DNA from: Roseibacterium beibuensis
GTDB lineage: Bacteria; Pseudomonadota; Alphaproteobacteria; Rhodobacterales; Rhodobacteraceae
Assembly: GCF_039542305.1 (NCBI RefSeq)
Contig: NZ_BAABHW010000001.1
Coordinates: 1-64,000 of the forward strand
Reading direction: 5' to 3'
DNA length: 64,000 bases
Shown here piece by piece: positions 8,474-17,031 of this stretch. Below the pieces are notes generated by a model. The model had not been told where the DNA came from. It searched no databases and saw only the letters and a program-made list of their open reading frames with translations. A program made the translations under genes and the position numbers. Position 1 is the first letter of the stretch. Each line of letters opens with the position of its first letter.

Positions 8474-9348
8474 GCGACCTCACGACCTGGCGCAGCCTTT
8501 TATACGTGCCCGGCAATAACGCGAAATTCCTGTCCAAGGCGCAGTCGCGCGGAGCAGATGCATTGATCCTGGATCTGGAGGACAGCGTGCCGGATGGCGA
8601 AAAGCAGGCGGCGCGCAACATGTTGGAGGAGCATTTACCGGGTCTGTCCCTTGGTCCCTCGGCGCTTGCGATACGCATAAACGGCGGTATGCGGGCCGGA
8701 ATCCGTGATCTGGAAGCCTTGCTTCATCTCGGAATCAGCGCGATCGTTCTTCCGAAGTGCGAGCACCCTGGCAAACCTATCGCCATTGCTGAGGTCCTGG
8801 ATGACCTGGAGGCGGAACGCGGCATCGAGGCCGGATCTGTCGCGATCATTGCTCTGGTGGAAACCCCGGGTGGCTTGGCACAGGTCAACGCCATCGCAAT
8901 GGCTCACCCAAGAGTTCAAGCCCTCCTCTTGGGAAGCGAAGATTTCGCCGCCGCCTGTCGAATGACGCCTTCACGAGATAGCCTGCTCGGTGCGAAGCAG
9001 CAAATCGTCTATGCGGCCCGCGCCGCCAACATCGTTCCCTTGGGATTGTTGGATTCCGTCGCAGTGTTGGACAGCACCTCCATTGAGGATCTTGCACACG
9101 AGGCTCGACGATTTGGCTTTTCCGGTGCGACGGCCGTTCACCCTGATGCTGTCCCCGCATTGAACCGGGGTTTTGCGCCGCCCGAAAATGAGATCGCTTG
9201 GGCAAGAACCGTTATGGAAACGATGCGGGCAGCAGCCGATGAAGGGAAAGGCGCTGCAAGACTGGATGGAAAAATGATCGACAAGCCTGTGCAAATGCAG
9301 GCGGAATACATCCTATCGCGTGCTGGGAAATCCGAAAGCGGAGCGTGA
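8470..9348 (+). CDS. HpcH/HpaI aldolase - CitE-like acyl-CoA lyase
   Basis: The 292-residue TIM-barrel protein belongs to the CitE/malyl-CoA lyase group. It shows LYVPGNNAKFLSKA at the N-terminus, DALILDLEDSVPDGEK near residue 35, ALVETPGG with the conserved glutamate near 135, and LLLGSEDFAA with the metal-binding Glu-Asp pair near 155. Relatives cleave malyl-, citramalyl- or similar hydroxyacyl-CoA to acetyl-CoA (or propionyl-CoA) and a 2-oxoacid. It overlaps the CoA-transferase gene by four bases and ends the operon. With transporter and transferase it makes a complete uptake-activation-cleavage route; which acid is used cannot be read from sequence. Confidence 0.88.
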   Translation: MSDLTTWRSLLYVPGNNAKFLSKAQSRGADALILDLEDSVPDGEKQAARNMLEEHLPGLSLGPSALAIRINGGMRAGIRDLEALLHLGISAIVLPKCEHPGKPIAIAEVLDDLEAERGIEAGSVAIIALVETPGGLAQVNAIAMAHPRVQALLLGSEDFAAACRMTPSRDSLLGAKQQIVYAARAANIVPLGLLDSVAVLDSTSIEDLAHEARRFGFSGATAVHPDAVPALNRGFAPPENEIAWARTVMETMRAAADEGKGAARLDGKMIDKPVQMQAEYILSRAGKSESGA

Positions 9349-9433
9349 GACCGGCCCAATCCGGGTTTTGTCACACCGTGTTCACAAGAGATCGTTCAAT
9401 GCGATTTGGGCGACTGTCCGTTGATGGCAGCAT

Positions 9434-10488
9434 GCGGCTTTGTTGCGCAAAGGTTGGGTTAGGGATTCATCTCGTGAATCCAGCGTGGTAGCTGTCCTGC
9501 ATGAGCAGACCGATCCCGCCGAGCTACAAGACCAAGAACTGGCCGACCTACAACGAAGCGCTGAAACAGCGTGGTTCCCTGACGATCTGGTTCGATCCGG
9601 ACATGGTCTGGGAGCCGCCGCCGACCGGCAAGCGAGGCCGGCAGCCGTTGTATAGCGACGCCACGATCCAGACCTGCCTCACGATGAAAGTCCTCTTCGG
9701 CATGGCCCTCAGGCAGACCACAGGCTTCGTCGAGAGCCTTCTGCGGCTGGTTGGCCTCGACTGGACGGTGCCGGATTTCAGCACATTGAGCCGACGACAG
9801 AAGACGCTTGCCGTCACCATCCCCTACCGTGGCTCGCAGGGGCGCTGAACCTGCTGATCGACAGCACCGGCATCAAGGCAGAGGGTGAAGGCGATTGGCA
9901 CGCCTGCAAGCATGGCGGCGCGAAACGGCGCGTCTGGCGCAAGATCCACATCGGCGTCGACGAACAGACGCTGGAGATCCGCGCCATAGAAGTCACCGGC
10001 AGCAACGTCGGGGATGCGCCCATGCTGCCCGAGCTTCTTGACCAAATCCCCGCGGATGTGGAGATCGGCTGGGTCACCGCAGACGGGGCATACGACACGC
10101 GCAAGTGCCATGACGCCATCGCCAACCGGGGCGCCCATGCCGTCATGCCGCCGCGCAAGAACGCCAAGCCGTGGAAGCCGTCGACCGCCGGCGCCGGCGC
10201 GCGAAACGAGGCCCTGCGCGCCTCGAAATACCTCGGCCGCGCGCTTTGGCGAAGGTGGACCGGATACCACCGCCGAAGCCGCGCCGAAACGAAGATGCAT
10301 TGCGTGAAGCTGCTGGGGCAAAGCCTCATGGCGCGCGACTTCGATCGTCAAGTCGCAGAACTCCAGATCCGAGCCGCCGTGCTGAACGGCTACACCGCGC
10401 TCGGCATACCCTTCACAGAGCCTGTGGGATAAGTGCGTCCGGGGAAAGGGGAAGTCCGGGCTTTACGGTCTTTGCGCAACAAAGCCGC
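9434..10488 (+). mobile_element. IS903-like insertion sequence (IS5 family)
   Basis: An element of about 1.05 kb is bounded by perfect 18-bp inverted repeats: GCGGCTTTGTTGCGCAAA at 9434-9451 and its complement at 10471-10488. The element itself probably starts at the GGCTTT end (9436-10486), as in IS903-group members. The internal transposase frame is broken. The nine bases outside each end (GCAGCATGC left, GCCACGAGT right) do not match, so there is no target duplication and the element was probably involved in a rearrangement. Its right end stops 14 bases before the tniA start codon. Confidence 0.85.
9501..10432 (+). pseudogene. IS903-type DDE transposase, frameshifted
   Basis: The first frame (9501-9848) gives an N-terminal part beginning MSRPIPPSYKTKNWP, ending with a premature stop after IPYRGSQGR. 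The remaining body continues in another frame from ALNLLIDSTGIKAEG (about 9846) through DGAYDTRKCHDAI to the stop at 10432. Together they make a roughly 310-residue IS5-family transposase with the expected DDE regions. The junction GCAGGGGCGCTGAAC needs a single frame change. IS903-type elements normally encode one continuous frame, so I read this as inactivation; programmed frameshifting, known in other IS5 subgroups, is the alternative. Confidence 0.75.
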
Positions 10489-10500
10489 CACGAGTCGATC

Positions 10501-12597
10501 ATGTCCCTGAAGAACAAAGATCAGCAGGCTCTGGGACGATTTCACGTGGCCATGTGCCAGGCCGTGGATATTTTTGTTGCTTTGCGACGACAGGACAATC
10601 CGCGTTTTCGCCCGACCGTCCGGAACCTGAGCACATTGAGCGCCCGCCGGTTTATCGCTGAACAAACGACACTGCTGTTGAAAGAGCCTGTTCGAACCGC
10701 GCCGCCTCGTGGAGGAGAGAAAACCAAAGCGCGCATTCTCTACCAAGGCCGCACAATCCTGAAATACTACAAAAACTATATGAAACTCGACAATGGTGAG
10801 GGCGTGGCCGAGGCCCTCGTTCCATTGACGCACCTACGTGGCAACAGGTCGCCGCGTATTTCCGTACCACTCCGCGATTTGATGACCAAAGCCTGGGGCG
10901 AATTTGGCTTCGACCTAAGGGGACATTCGATCGCGAATGTTCACCAATACCTTGAGACGCTCGTTCACGAGGAGAACAAGCGCCGCATCTTGAACGAGTT
11001 GCCAAAACTCGCTGTGCCATCACAGAAGACGCTTCGGGAGCACCGTGATCGCCTCGTCACTCCAACCGAATATGCGATTGCCGTAGATGGAGTTCGAGAA
11101 ACCCGCCGAAGGCAAGGGCGGGGCAGCACCGACATCCGGGGGTTCATGGTTGGTGAGCTCTGCGGCATGGATGAGCAGAAAATGTCGCTCGTGACGTCTG
11201 CAAAAGAGAAAGGCTTCTGGCACACCCTCTCGGACGAAACGAAAAGGGCCTATGAAGAGGCGGATGAGTTTATTCGAAAACGGCTTCACATTATCGTCCT
11301 ATTTGATGTTGCCAGCCGCATGCCTTTGGCTTGGATTATTGCCGAAAACCCGAATGCAGAGGCTACTCTTGCTCTTCTGCGCATGGCGACCCGTGACAAG
11401 ACCCGCGAAAAGACCCGGTACGGGTGTAAGAATGATCCCGCTAAAGGATGCAGCATTCACCGTTTGCGCAACGATAACGGGACTGGGCTGCGAAGTTCAC
11501 CCGTCATTGCATCATTGATGGGAATTGGAACGATCAACGAAACCACCCGAACGTACTCTCCAACAGACCGAGCTCATGATGAACGGTTTTTTGGAACAGT
11601 GGAGTCGTGTTTTTTCAAGGTCATGCCGGGATACACGGGACGCCGCCCGGGAGATATCCCCGGCTACGACGCAATCAAAAATGGGGTTGTGAGTGTTGAG
11701 CTTTTGTATGCCATGCTGACCCGCTACCTCGTGGACGAATACCCTTTTCAAAAGCACTACGGCGTTGGCATGTTCGGCCGCCGTCCTTGGGATGTCTATA
11801 AAGAGCTCAACGATACCCGCGGGATGGCTGGGGTGATCGACCCCCACACCCGGCGCATTCATCTCGGCTGGCAGGTCAGCACCACACCTTCCGATGAAGG
11901 TGTGCGCGTGTTCGAGGGTATTTGGTTCAACTCGGACGATCTGCAGCTGGCCCGCGAAGAGCAGTTCTTCAAAGGGAAAGTCGAGGTCTTTGTCGACCCC
12001 GACAATTTGAACATTGCCACGGTCCTCATGGCGGGCGTGCCGGATCCGATCGAAGTCACCCTTCAGACGACCGCATTCGCAGACATGACCTTGGGCGAGG
12101 TCTTGCAGTTGGTCGCCGAGTATCGTCGCGAGGATCCGCACGTCACTGAACTTTATCATGATCGCCTTATGGAAGCGCGGACACGGCGTTACGCTGACAT
12201 CTCGTCCATCGGTGTCGAACACGACCTGCCCCGCAGCTATTCGACCATCGAGGAGTGCAAGGCACTTGCCAGGGCGGTCTTCGCAGGCGCCCGGGTTCCC
12301 CGCACAAAGCAGCTAAACAGCACAACCTCTCCAGACGATGTCACCAACTTGGCGCAAAGCGACGGGGTTTTCGCCATCGGTGAAGAACCCTCGATCATTG
12401 AAGGGACGGCTGAAGAGGTGCCCGGAACCTCCGAGCCGTCGTCGGACGAGCAGCCCACTGACCATGGGACACAGGAGGAAAAATCTCAGGGCACTTCGGC
12501 GAGCAACCCACCTCCCTCCAAGGGAAATACGTCTCGCACACGCAAGTCGCAGTCCATGAAATCTGCGCGTCCTTCCAACCTCAAGGAGTTGAAGTAA
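10501..12597 (+). CDS. TniA/TnsB-like Mu-type transposase
   Basis: From the ATG at 10501 the protein has 698 residues and belongs to the Tn5053/Tn7 class of DDE transposases. The retroviral-integrase-like core lies around residues 200-370: GELCGMDEQ, FDVASRMPLAW, RNDNGTGLRS (second Asp) and DRAHDERFFGTVE (Glu). The Mu-transposase C-terminal barrel follows, then a Ser/Thr/Pro-rich tail of about 90 residues that could contact the ATPase. The reading frame is also open upstream into the IS element, so the native N-terminus may have been cut by that insertion; 10501 is simply the first Met after the IS end. The stop overlaps the tniB start (TAATG). The gene is more A/T-rich than the flanking operons. 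Confidence 0.85.
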   Translation: MSLKNKDQQALGRFHVAMCQAVDIFVALRRQDNPRFRPTVRNLSTLSARRFIAEQTTLLLKEPVRTAPPRGGEKTKARILYQGRTILKYYKNYMKLDNGEGVAEALVPLTHLRGNRSPRISVPLRDLMTKAWGEFGFDLRGHSIANVHQYLETLVHEENKRRILNELPKLAVPSQKTLREHRDRLVTPTEYAIAVDGVRETRRRQGRGSTDIRGFMVGELCGMDEQKMSLVTSAKEKGFWHTLSDETKRAYEEADEFIRKRLHIIVLFDVASRMPLAWIIAENPNAEATLALLRMATRDKTREKTRYGCKNDPAKGCSIHRLRNDNGTGLRSSPVIASLMGIGTINETTRTYSPTDRAHDERFFGTVESCFFKVMPGYTGRRPGDIPGYDAIKNGVVSVELLYAMLTRYLVDEYPFQKHYGVGMFGRRPWDVYKELNDTRGMAGVIDPHTRRIHLGWQVSTTPSDEGVRVFEGIWFNSDDLQLAREEQFFKGKVEVFVDPDNLNIATVLMAGVPDPIEVTLQTTAFADMTLGEVLQLVAEYRREDPHVTELYHDRLMEARTRRYADISSIGVEHDLPRSYSTIEECKALARAVFAGARVPRTKQLNSTTSPDDVTNLAQSDGVFAIGEEPSIIEGTAEEVPGTSEPSSDEQPTDHGTQEEKSQGTSASNPPPSKGNTSRTRKSQSMKSARPSNLKELK

Positions 12598-13583
12598 TGT
12601 CATTCGTCAACGAGGCGGTGGTCGACGTTCGAAAGCCCCTGATGGAGGCCCGCTTTCCGTTTAACCGAGCGCAGGACCTGGCCGAGGCCATGACTATGTG
12701 CGTCACGGAATACTATATCAAAGCCTCGATTGGCGGTCGTTTTGAAGCCTCCGGGATTTTGGTGATCGGTGACTCCCGGCAAGGAAAGTCGACCGAAATC
12801 GATGCCATGTTGAGGCGCCTTAACGATGGATCAACCACCATGCCCGATGGGCGTCCGGCTCGGGTCATTTCATGCCTTCTGTCCGGCAAGGTCACCTGGA
12901 AAGATCTCGGCGTCGAAATTCTCGAAGTCCTCGGATACCCGCTGCGAGGGCGGCACTCGCAAAGCGAGATTTGCTCCAAGGTCAGAAAGTATGCGGAGCT
13001 TCAGGGCGTGGTTGGCATTCACTTTGATGAGTGCCAGCACGTGTTCACGGAAAACGACAGCCTGACCAACCAGAAATTTCTGGATAGCTTCAAATCCCTT
13101 TTGAAGGATCATCAATGGCCGCTGATGCTGATCTTCTCCGGAGTGCCCAGCCTCGCCGCCCAGATTCAGAAGGAAGAGCAGCTCTACAGGCTCCTGCGCA
13201 CCGTGAATTTTTCCGGCATCGATCTCGCGAGCACAACCGACAAAGACGAGCTCCTTCATCTTATCTTCAGCTACTGTGACAAGGCGCAGCTTGAGTTCGA
13301 TGACTTCGAGTTGGACGACTTCCTCGACCGCTTGGTTTTCGCGGGATGCCAACGATGGGGGCTGGTGATCGAGCTGTTGATCGAAGCTTTGACGGTCACC
13401 CTTAGTGCCAATGAAAAGATCTGCACTATTGACCATTTCGCCGAAGGGTTTTCGCGCCGCACAGGTTTGCCATTTGGCTACTCGCCCTTCACTATGCCGA
13501 ACTACCGAGAGGGTTTCAAACAGCACAATTTGCTCGACGCCTACGAGACGACCCGACGAAAGAAGATGCCCCGGAAGAACTGA
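12597..13583 (+). CDS. TniB/TnsC-like AAA+ ATPase
   Basis: The 328-residue NTPase has Walker A GDSRQGKST near residue 56 and Walker B GIHFDECQH near residue 140, the pattern of TniB/TnsC transposition regulators that select target DNA and activate the TniA/TnsB transposase. The start ATG overlaps the tniA stop by one base, with AAGGAG inside the tniA tail, so the pair is translationally coupled. A good terminator follows 25 bases after the stop. No tniQ/tnsD target-selection gene, tnsA nuclease or resolvase is present in the window, so the element is either minimal or incomplete. Confidence 0.85.
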   Translation: MSFVNEAVVDVRKPLMEARFPFNRAQDLAEAMTMCVTEYYIKASIGGRFEASGILVIGDSRQGKSTEIDAMLRRLNDGSTTMPDGRPARVISCLLSGKVTWKDLGVEILEVLGYPLRGRHSQSEICSKVRKYAELQGVVGIHFDECQHVFTENDSLTNQKFLDSFKSLLKDHQWPLMLIFSGVPSLAAQIQKEEQLYRLLRTVNFSGIDLASTTDKDELLHLIFSYCDKAQLEFDDFELDDFLDRLVFAGCQRWGLVIELLIEALTVTLSANEKICTIDHFAEGFSRRTGLPFGYSPFTMPNYREGFKQHNLLDAYETTRRKKMPRKN

Positions 13584-13608
13584 CCACTTGGCTTTTTCAT
13601 AGATGGAC

Positions 13609-13633
13609 GGCCCGCCTCGCGCGGGCCTTTTTT
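13609..13633 (+). terminator. Rho-independent terminator after tniB
   Basis: A 7-bp G+C stem (GGCCCGC / GCGGGCC) with a CTCGC loop is followed by TTTTTTG. It lies 25 bases after the tniB stop and ends the tniAB transcript. Confidence 0.85.
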
Positions 13634-13652
13634 GTTTTCAGCAATGTGAGGT

Positions 13653-13822
13653 GTGCATGGTTATGGTTCGAACGTGCATGCTTATGCCATCAGATTTCGA
13701 TGAAGCTTTATTTTATTGTTTTATTTCATTATATTGGAGGGGAGAGGTTTGATTTCGAATCACCTGAGCGTGCATACATATGCCCCATCCACAGCGAATT
13801 TGGATGGGGCATATGTATGCAC
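13653..13822. repeat. GTGCAT repeat cluster with perfect 22-bp inverted repeat
   Basis: Four related motifs follow the tniAB terminator: GTGCATGGTTATGG (13653), GTGCATGCTTATGCC (13674), GTGCATACATATGCC (13770) and a reverse-strand copy of the last (ending at 13822). The first two are 21 bp apart. The last two are the arms of a perfect 22-bp inverted repeat (13770-13791 and 13801-13822) around a 9-base spacer. Repeats of this size and position resemble the transposase-binding sites in Tn7/Tn5053-type ends, so this may be the right end of the tniAB element. No terminal TGT/ACA boundary with target duplication could be fixed. Confidence 0.55.
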
Positions 13823-14690
13823 AAAACGGATGTTTTTGATGCACGCCCTGTCAAGGATTTTTCGCCCTTCTCGGCCAGAATTCAGCTAAGGGCTTGTTAA
13901 AAAATATAACTAATAGGTGGACAGGAAAGTCCCAGCCGCCTTGAGGTTTTCCGCCGTACGAAATTTCCGATCGCCGGGGCATGCGATCGATACTTCAACT
14001 TAAAAAGATTCCTGATGCTGCCTCGCCCTGAGCCATCCCCGCGCAAGCCGTGCGGTGTCCGGGCCAGCGCGGTGAGGGGCAGGGCGTCGCTCTACCGTTT
14101 CGTAGAGCGGATCCAGAGCGTAGCCCACAAAAGGCGGCAAACGAGACAGCGTCGAAATCCTCGATTTCGGGGAAACCGTTCCAACCTGCAGTCCCCATTA
14201 GGCGGACACCCGTCTCGCCGACCACTAAGAGGAGCGGATCTCGGATGTTTCAGCCAAGGCCGAGGGGCTGCCGGGTCCGATCGCGGCCCGGCCGGGCTGG
14301 GAGGCCATACCGGCTGTACGGCAGGGTCGCCTACGGTGAAAACGATGCACGCGCCGGAGCCTCGCACGGGATCGGGGCCGGTCTCGAGCCTGGTGTCCGC
14401 GTTCTGCCCCACGCTGCGGCAATCCCCCATGGCGCCGGGAAGCCAGGTCAGGAGGCCTTCGGGAAACGGCATGCCAAGGGGCTGGACCCGGCTGGGCTGG
14501 CCGGGACGTTGCGCCACGTGCGGCAGCCTCAAGCCGATCCAGAGCACCGTCGCTCAGCGCATAGGTCGACATGACAAACGAGGCGGCATGGTTTGGCTGC
14601 CGAGATCAACACCCGGAATTGTCAAATGGTCGCGGCACTCGCTCCTCCGCCCCATGAGTCGTCTATTGACCGGACACGGGGCGTGGGGCA
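13823..14690. other. Unassigned stretch between transposon genes and B12 riboswitch
   Basis: About 870 bases hold no convincing gene. Short frames exist on both strands, for example minus 14225-13995 and 14572-14225, and the first contains a protein-like stretch (GFPEIEDFDAVSFAAF), but they change frame repeatedly and match no family I recognise. It may be decayed coding sequence or transposon flank. The last part leads into the riboswitch at 14695. Confidence 0.4.
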
Positions 14691-14694
14691 TCAG

Positions 14695-14882
14695 GTTGGT
14701 GTGATCGGTTCCGCCCCGTTCTGGGGTGGAGGCAAGAGGGAACGCGGTGGGGTGTGAGGTCACACCGAACCCGCGGCTGTCCCCGCAACTGTGAGCGGCG
14801 AGTTCGGCTGACAACGCCACTGGAGCGATCCGGGAAGGCCAGCCAGAGCATTGACCCGCGAGCCAGGAGACCTGCCGGTCAT
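14695..14882 (+). promoter_or_regulatory. Adenosylcobalamin riboswitch (cobalamin element)
   Basis: All hallmark blocks appear in order: GGTTCC entry (14707), AAGAGGGAA (14734-14742), the B12-box-like GCGGCTGTCCCCGCAACTGT (14773-14792), GCCACTGGAGCG, CCGGGAAGGC (14830) and the 3' GAGCCAGGAGACCTGCC (14860-14876), whose end can pair with the start. It precedes the cobalt transporter operon by about 150 bases. High adenosylcobalamin should shut off cobalt import. Confidence 0.92.
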
Positions 14883-15030
14883 GCGTGTCCCCACCGGGAC
14901 GCGGCCACCTGGACGCCGGGGAAACGCGTCGGGCATGGGCGCGTCACTCCGGTTGCGCGCTCCCGCCAAATCTCCCCGTCCGTCCTTTCCAAGCGCGGCT
15001 TCTCAGCCGCACGACAGAAAGAGGACGTAG

Positions 15031-15822
15031 ATGACCCTTCGCACGACAATCTTCGCGGCTGGTGTCGCTGCCGCCCTGCCGATGGCGGCATCGGCGCATT
15101 TCCTGCTGAATTTCACCGAACAGGCGGTGATCGAGACACCCGGTGAAATTCCGGTCAAGCTGATCTTCTGGCACCCGATGGACAACGGCCAAGTCATGGA
15201 CCTCGCTATGCCGCGCGAGTTCTACATGATCCACAACGGTGAGCGCACGGACTTGCTCGATACGCTCGAACCCGCAGTATTTCAGGGGGCAGAGAACACG
15301 GGCGAGGCCTTCCGTGGCTCGGTCCCGATCCGCCGGTCGGGCGACTACGTCTTGGTGACAGTGCCCGAGCCCTACTATGAGGAAAGCGAGGACATCTACA
15401 TTCAGCAGATCGCGCGCGTCTTCCTGAACCGCAACGGCCTGCCGACTGATTGGGACGGCATCATGGGGCTTCCGGCCGAGATCCAGCCCCTGAACCGTCC
15501 CTACAACGTGCTCGTCGGTTCGACCTTTACGGGCCGCGTGCTGTCAAATGGCGAACCGGTCGCCGGGGCCGAGATCGAGATCGAATACATGGCCTCCGAG
15601 CCCGACATCGCGGTCAGTGCCACGACCGAACCGACGGTTGCCGCGCCCGCGGGCGGCACGCTGATCGCGATCAGCGATGCAAACGGTTATTTCACCTTCG
15701 GCATCCCGACGGCCGGGTGGTGGGGTTTTGCCGCGCTTGGTGTCGGACCGGAGACCGGGTTCGACGGCCGCGAGTTGTCGCAAGATGCCGTGATCTGGAT
15801 TCACGCGACCGAGTTGGAGTGA
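15031..15822 (+). CDS. DUF4198 periplasmic protein of the cobalt transporter (CbiK/NikK-like)
   Basis: The 263-residue protein has a clear signal peptide ending ASA-HFLLNF near residue 22, so the mature protein starts with histidine. The remainder is a DUF4198-type beta-rich fold with a carboxypeptidase-regulatory-like domain near its C-terminus. DUF4198 proteins accompany CbiM/NikM ECF transporters and are thought to help deliver or sense Ni/Co in the periplasm; the mature N-terminal His fits metal binding. It is first in the operon after the B12 riboswitch, which supports cobalt over nickel. It lies four bases before cbiM. Confidence 0.82.
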   Translation: MTLRTTIFAAGVAAALPMAASAHFLLNFTEQAVIETPGEIPVKLIFWHPMDNGQVMDLAMPREFYMIHNGERTDLLDTLEPAVFQGAENTGEAFRGSVPIRRSGDYVLVTVPEPYYEESEDIYIQQIARVFLNRNGLPTDWDGIMGLPAEIQPLNRPYNVLVGSTFTGRVLSNGEPVAGAEIEIEYMASEPDIAVSATTEPTVAAPAGGTLIAISDANGYFTFGIPTAGWWGFAALGVGPETGFDGRELSQDAVIWIHATELE

Positions 15823-15826
15823 GATC

Positions 15827-16444
15827 ATGCACATTGTTGACGGGGCGCTTGCGAACGAGGTTGTCCTCGGCGGGGCCGTCGTTGCCGCTGGCGGGATCGC
15901 GCTGGGGCTGAAAAAGCTGCCGCTGGAAAAAATTCCGGCGGCGGGCGTTTTGTCGGCCACGTTTTTCGTGGCCTCGCTGATCCACGTTCCGATCGGCCCC
16001 TCTTCGGTGCATCTGATCCTCAATGGTCTGGCCGGGCTTGTCCTCGGCTGGGCCGCTTTTCCCGCGCTGTTCGTGGGGGTCTTGTTGCAGGCCGTCTTCT
16101 TTGGCTTCGGCGGATTGACGGTGCTGGGGGTGAATACGCTGAACATCGCCCTGCCGGCCGTTCTGGTCGGTATCCTCGTTGGTCCGGTGATTGCGCGGGC
16201 CTCGCCCGCGATGGGCGCGGTCTGGGCCGGGATCGGCGGTGCCTTTGCCATCGCCGCCACAACGCTGCTGGTGGCTGCCTCCCTGATGCTGTCAGGAGAC
16301 GAGTTCGTCGCTGCCGCACAATTCGTTTTCTTTGCGCATATCCCCGTCATGGGGATCGAAGCGCTGCTTGCCGGAGCGGCGGTCTACCTTGCCCGGCAGG
16401 TGAAGCCCGATCTCTTCACGACCATGAAAGGAGCCAAGGCATGA
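15827..16444 (+). CDS. cbiM: Cobalt ECF transporter S component CbiM
   Basis: The 205-residue membrane protein is the substrate-binding (S) component of an energy-coupling-factor cobalt importer. It begins MHIVDG, the conserved N-terminus in which the main-chain amine and His2 coordinate the metal ion in CbiM/NikM proteins. Several hydrophobic helices follow. It is slightly shorter than some CbiM proteins because the CbiN-type part is absent and a separate CbiL-like protein follows. It overlaps cbiL by four bases (ATGA). The adenosylcobalamin riboswitch upstream makes Co2+ the expected substrate. Confidence 0.9.
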   Translation: MHIVDGALANEVVLGGAVVAAGGIALGLKKLPLEKIPAAGVLSATFFVASLIHVPIGPSSVHLILNGLAGLVLGWAAFPALFVGVLLQAVFFGFGGLTVLGVNTLNIALPAVLVGILVGPVIARASPAMGAVWAGIGGAFAIAATTLLVAASLMLSGDEFVAAAQFVFFAHIPVMGIEALLAGAAVYLARQVKPDLFTTMKGAKA

Positions 16445-17028
16445 TGCGCGCTCTCATTTTGGCACTCGTCCTGGTTGCAGCCCCCTTTGCCGCGCTGGCC
16501 CATAATGTCATTTCATCCGTCTTTCCGGCGGGCCGCGAGATCGAAGGGGAGATCGGGTTCTCCAATGGCGAGATGGCCGGCAATCGGCTGGTCGAAGTCT
16601 TCGACGCAGAGGGAAGCAAGCTGGGTGAGGTCATCACGGACGGGGACGGTTTCTTCCTCTACACGCCCACCGAGGCCGTCACCCATGTTTTCCGCGCCGA
16701 TCTGGGCGCGGGCCACATTGCCGAAATGGAGATGGCTGCGGAAGATGTCGCCGCGATCATGGGCGTCGCCGCACCGGAAACCGAAGCGGTGGCCCAAGCT
16801 GGCCCGGACGCACCGGCAGGCGGGGGGATCATGGTGACCTCGCTGACAGACGAGGAACGCGCCGCCATTGCGGAAGCTGTGCGCACGGAAATGCGACCGC
16901 TGCGCCAAGAGATCACGGCCTACAAGAACCACAACGATTTCCAGACCATCCTGGGCGGGATCGGCTATATCATCGGTCTCTTCGGTCTTGGGTTCTACCT
17001 TGCCGCCCGCCGCAAGCTGGCGGCCTGA
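16441..17028 (+). CDS. cbiL: CbiL/NikL-like membrane-anchored transporter component
   Basis: The 195-residue protein has a signal peptide ending ALA-HNVISS, so like its DUF4198 partner it exposes an N-terminal histidine. A periplasmic beta domain follows (about residues 20-90), then an Ala/Pro linker, an amphipathic stretch near 130-165 and one C-terminal transmembrane helix ending in AARRKLAA. This layout is typical of NikL/CbiL accessory subunits that replace CbiN in some cobalt/nickel ECF systems. The gene overlaps cbiM and is separated from cbiQ by only three bases. Its mechanistic role is inferred from family context. Confidence 0.8.
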   Translation: MMRALILALVLVAAPFAALAHNVISSVFPAGREIEGEIGFSNGEMAGNRLVEVFDAEGSKLGEVITDGDGFFLYTPTEAVTHVFRADLGAGHIAEMEMAAEDVAAIMGVAAPETEAVAQAGPDAPAGGGIMVTSLTDEERAAIAEAVRTEMRPLRQEITAYKNHNDFQTILGGIGYIIGLFGLGFYLAARRKLAA

Positions 17029-17031
17029 CCC

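Noticed and set aside
9501..10432. Programmed frameshift in the IS transposase
   Set aside because: IS903-type transposases are made from one frame and no clear slippery sequence with a downstream structure is visible; inactivation is simpler.
10171..10500. In-frame N-terminal extension of tniA into the IS
   Set aside because: This part is the wrong frame of the IS transposase, so it is not native tniA sequence.
13646..13900. 84-residue open frame after tniB
   Set aside because: It lies across the repeat cluster and inverted repeat and has no recognisable protein features.
9415..13923. TGTCC (9415) and GGACA (13919) as terminal ends of the tniAB transposon
   Set aside because: Only five bases match and the adjoining 5-bp flanks (GCGAC and GGAAA) are not a target duplication.
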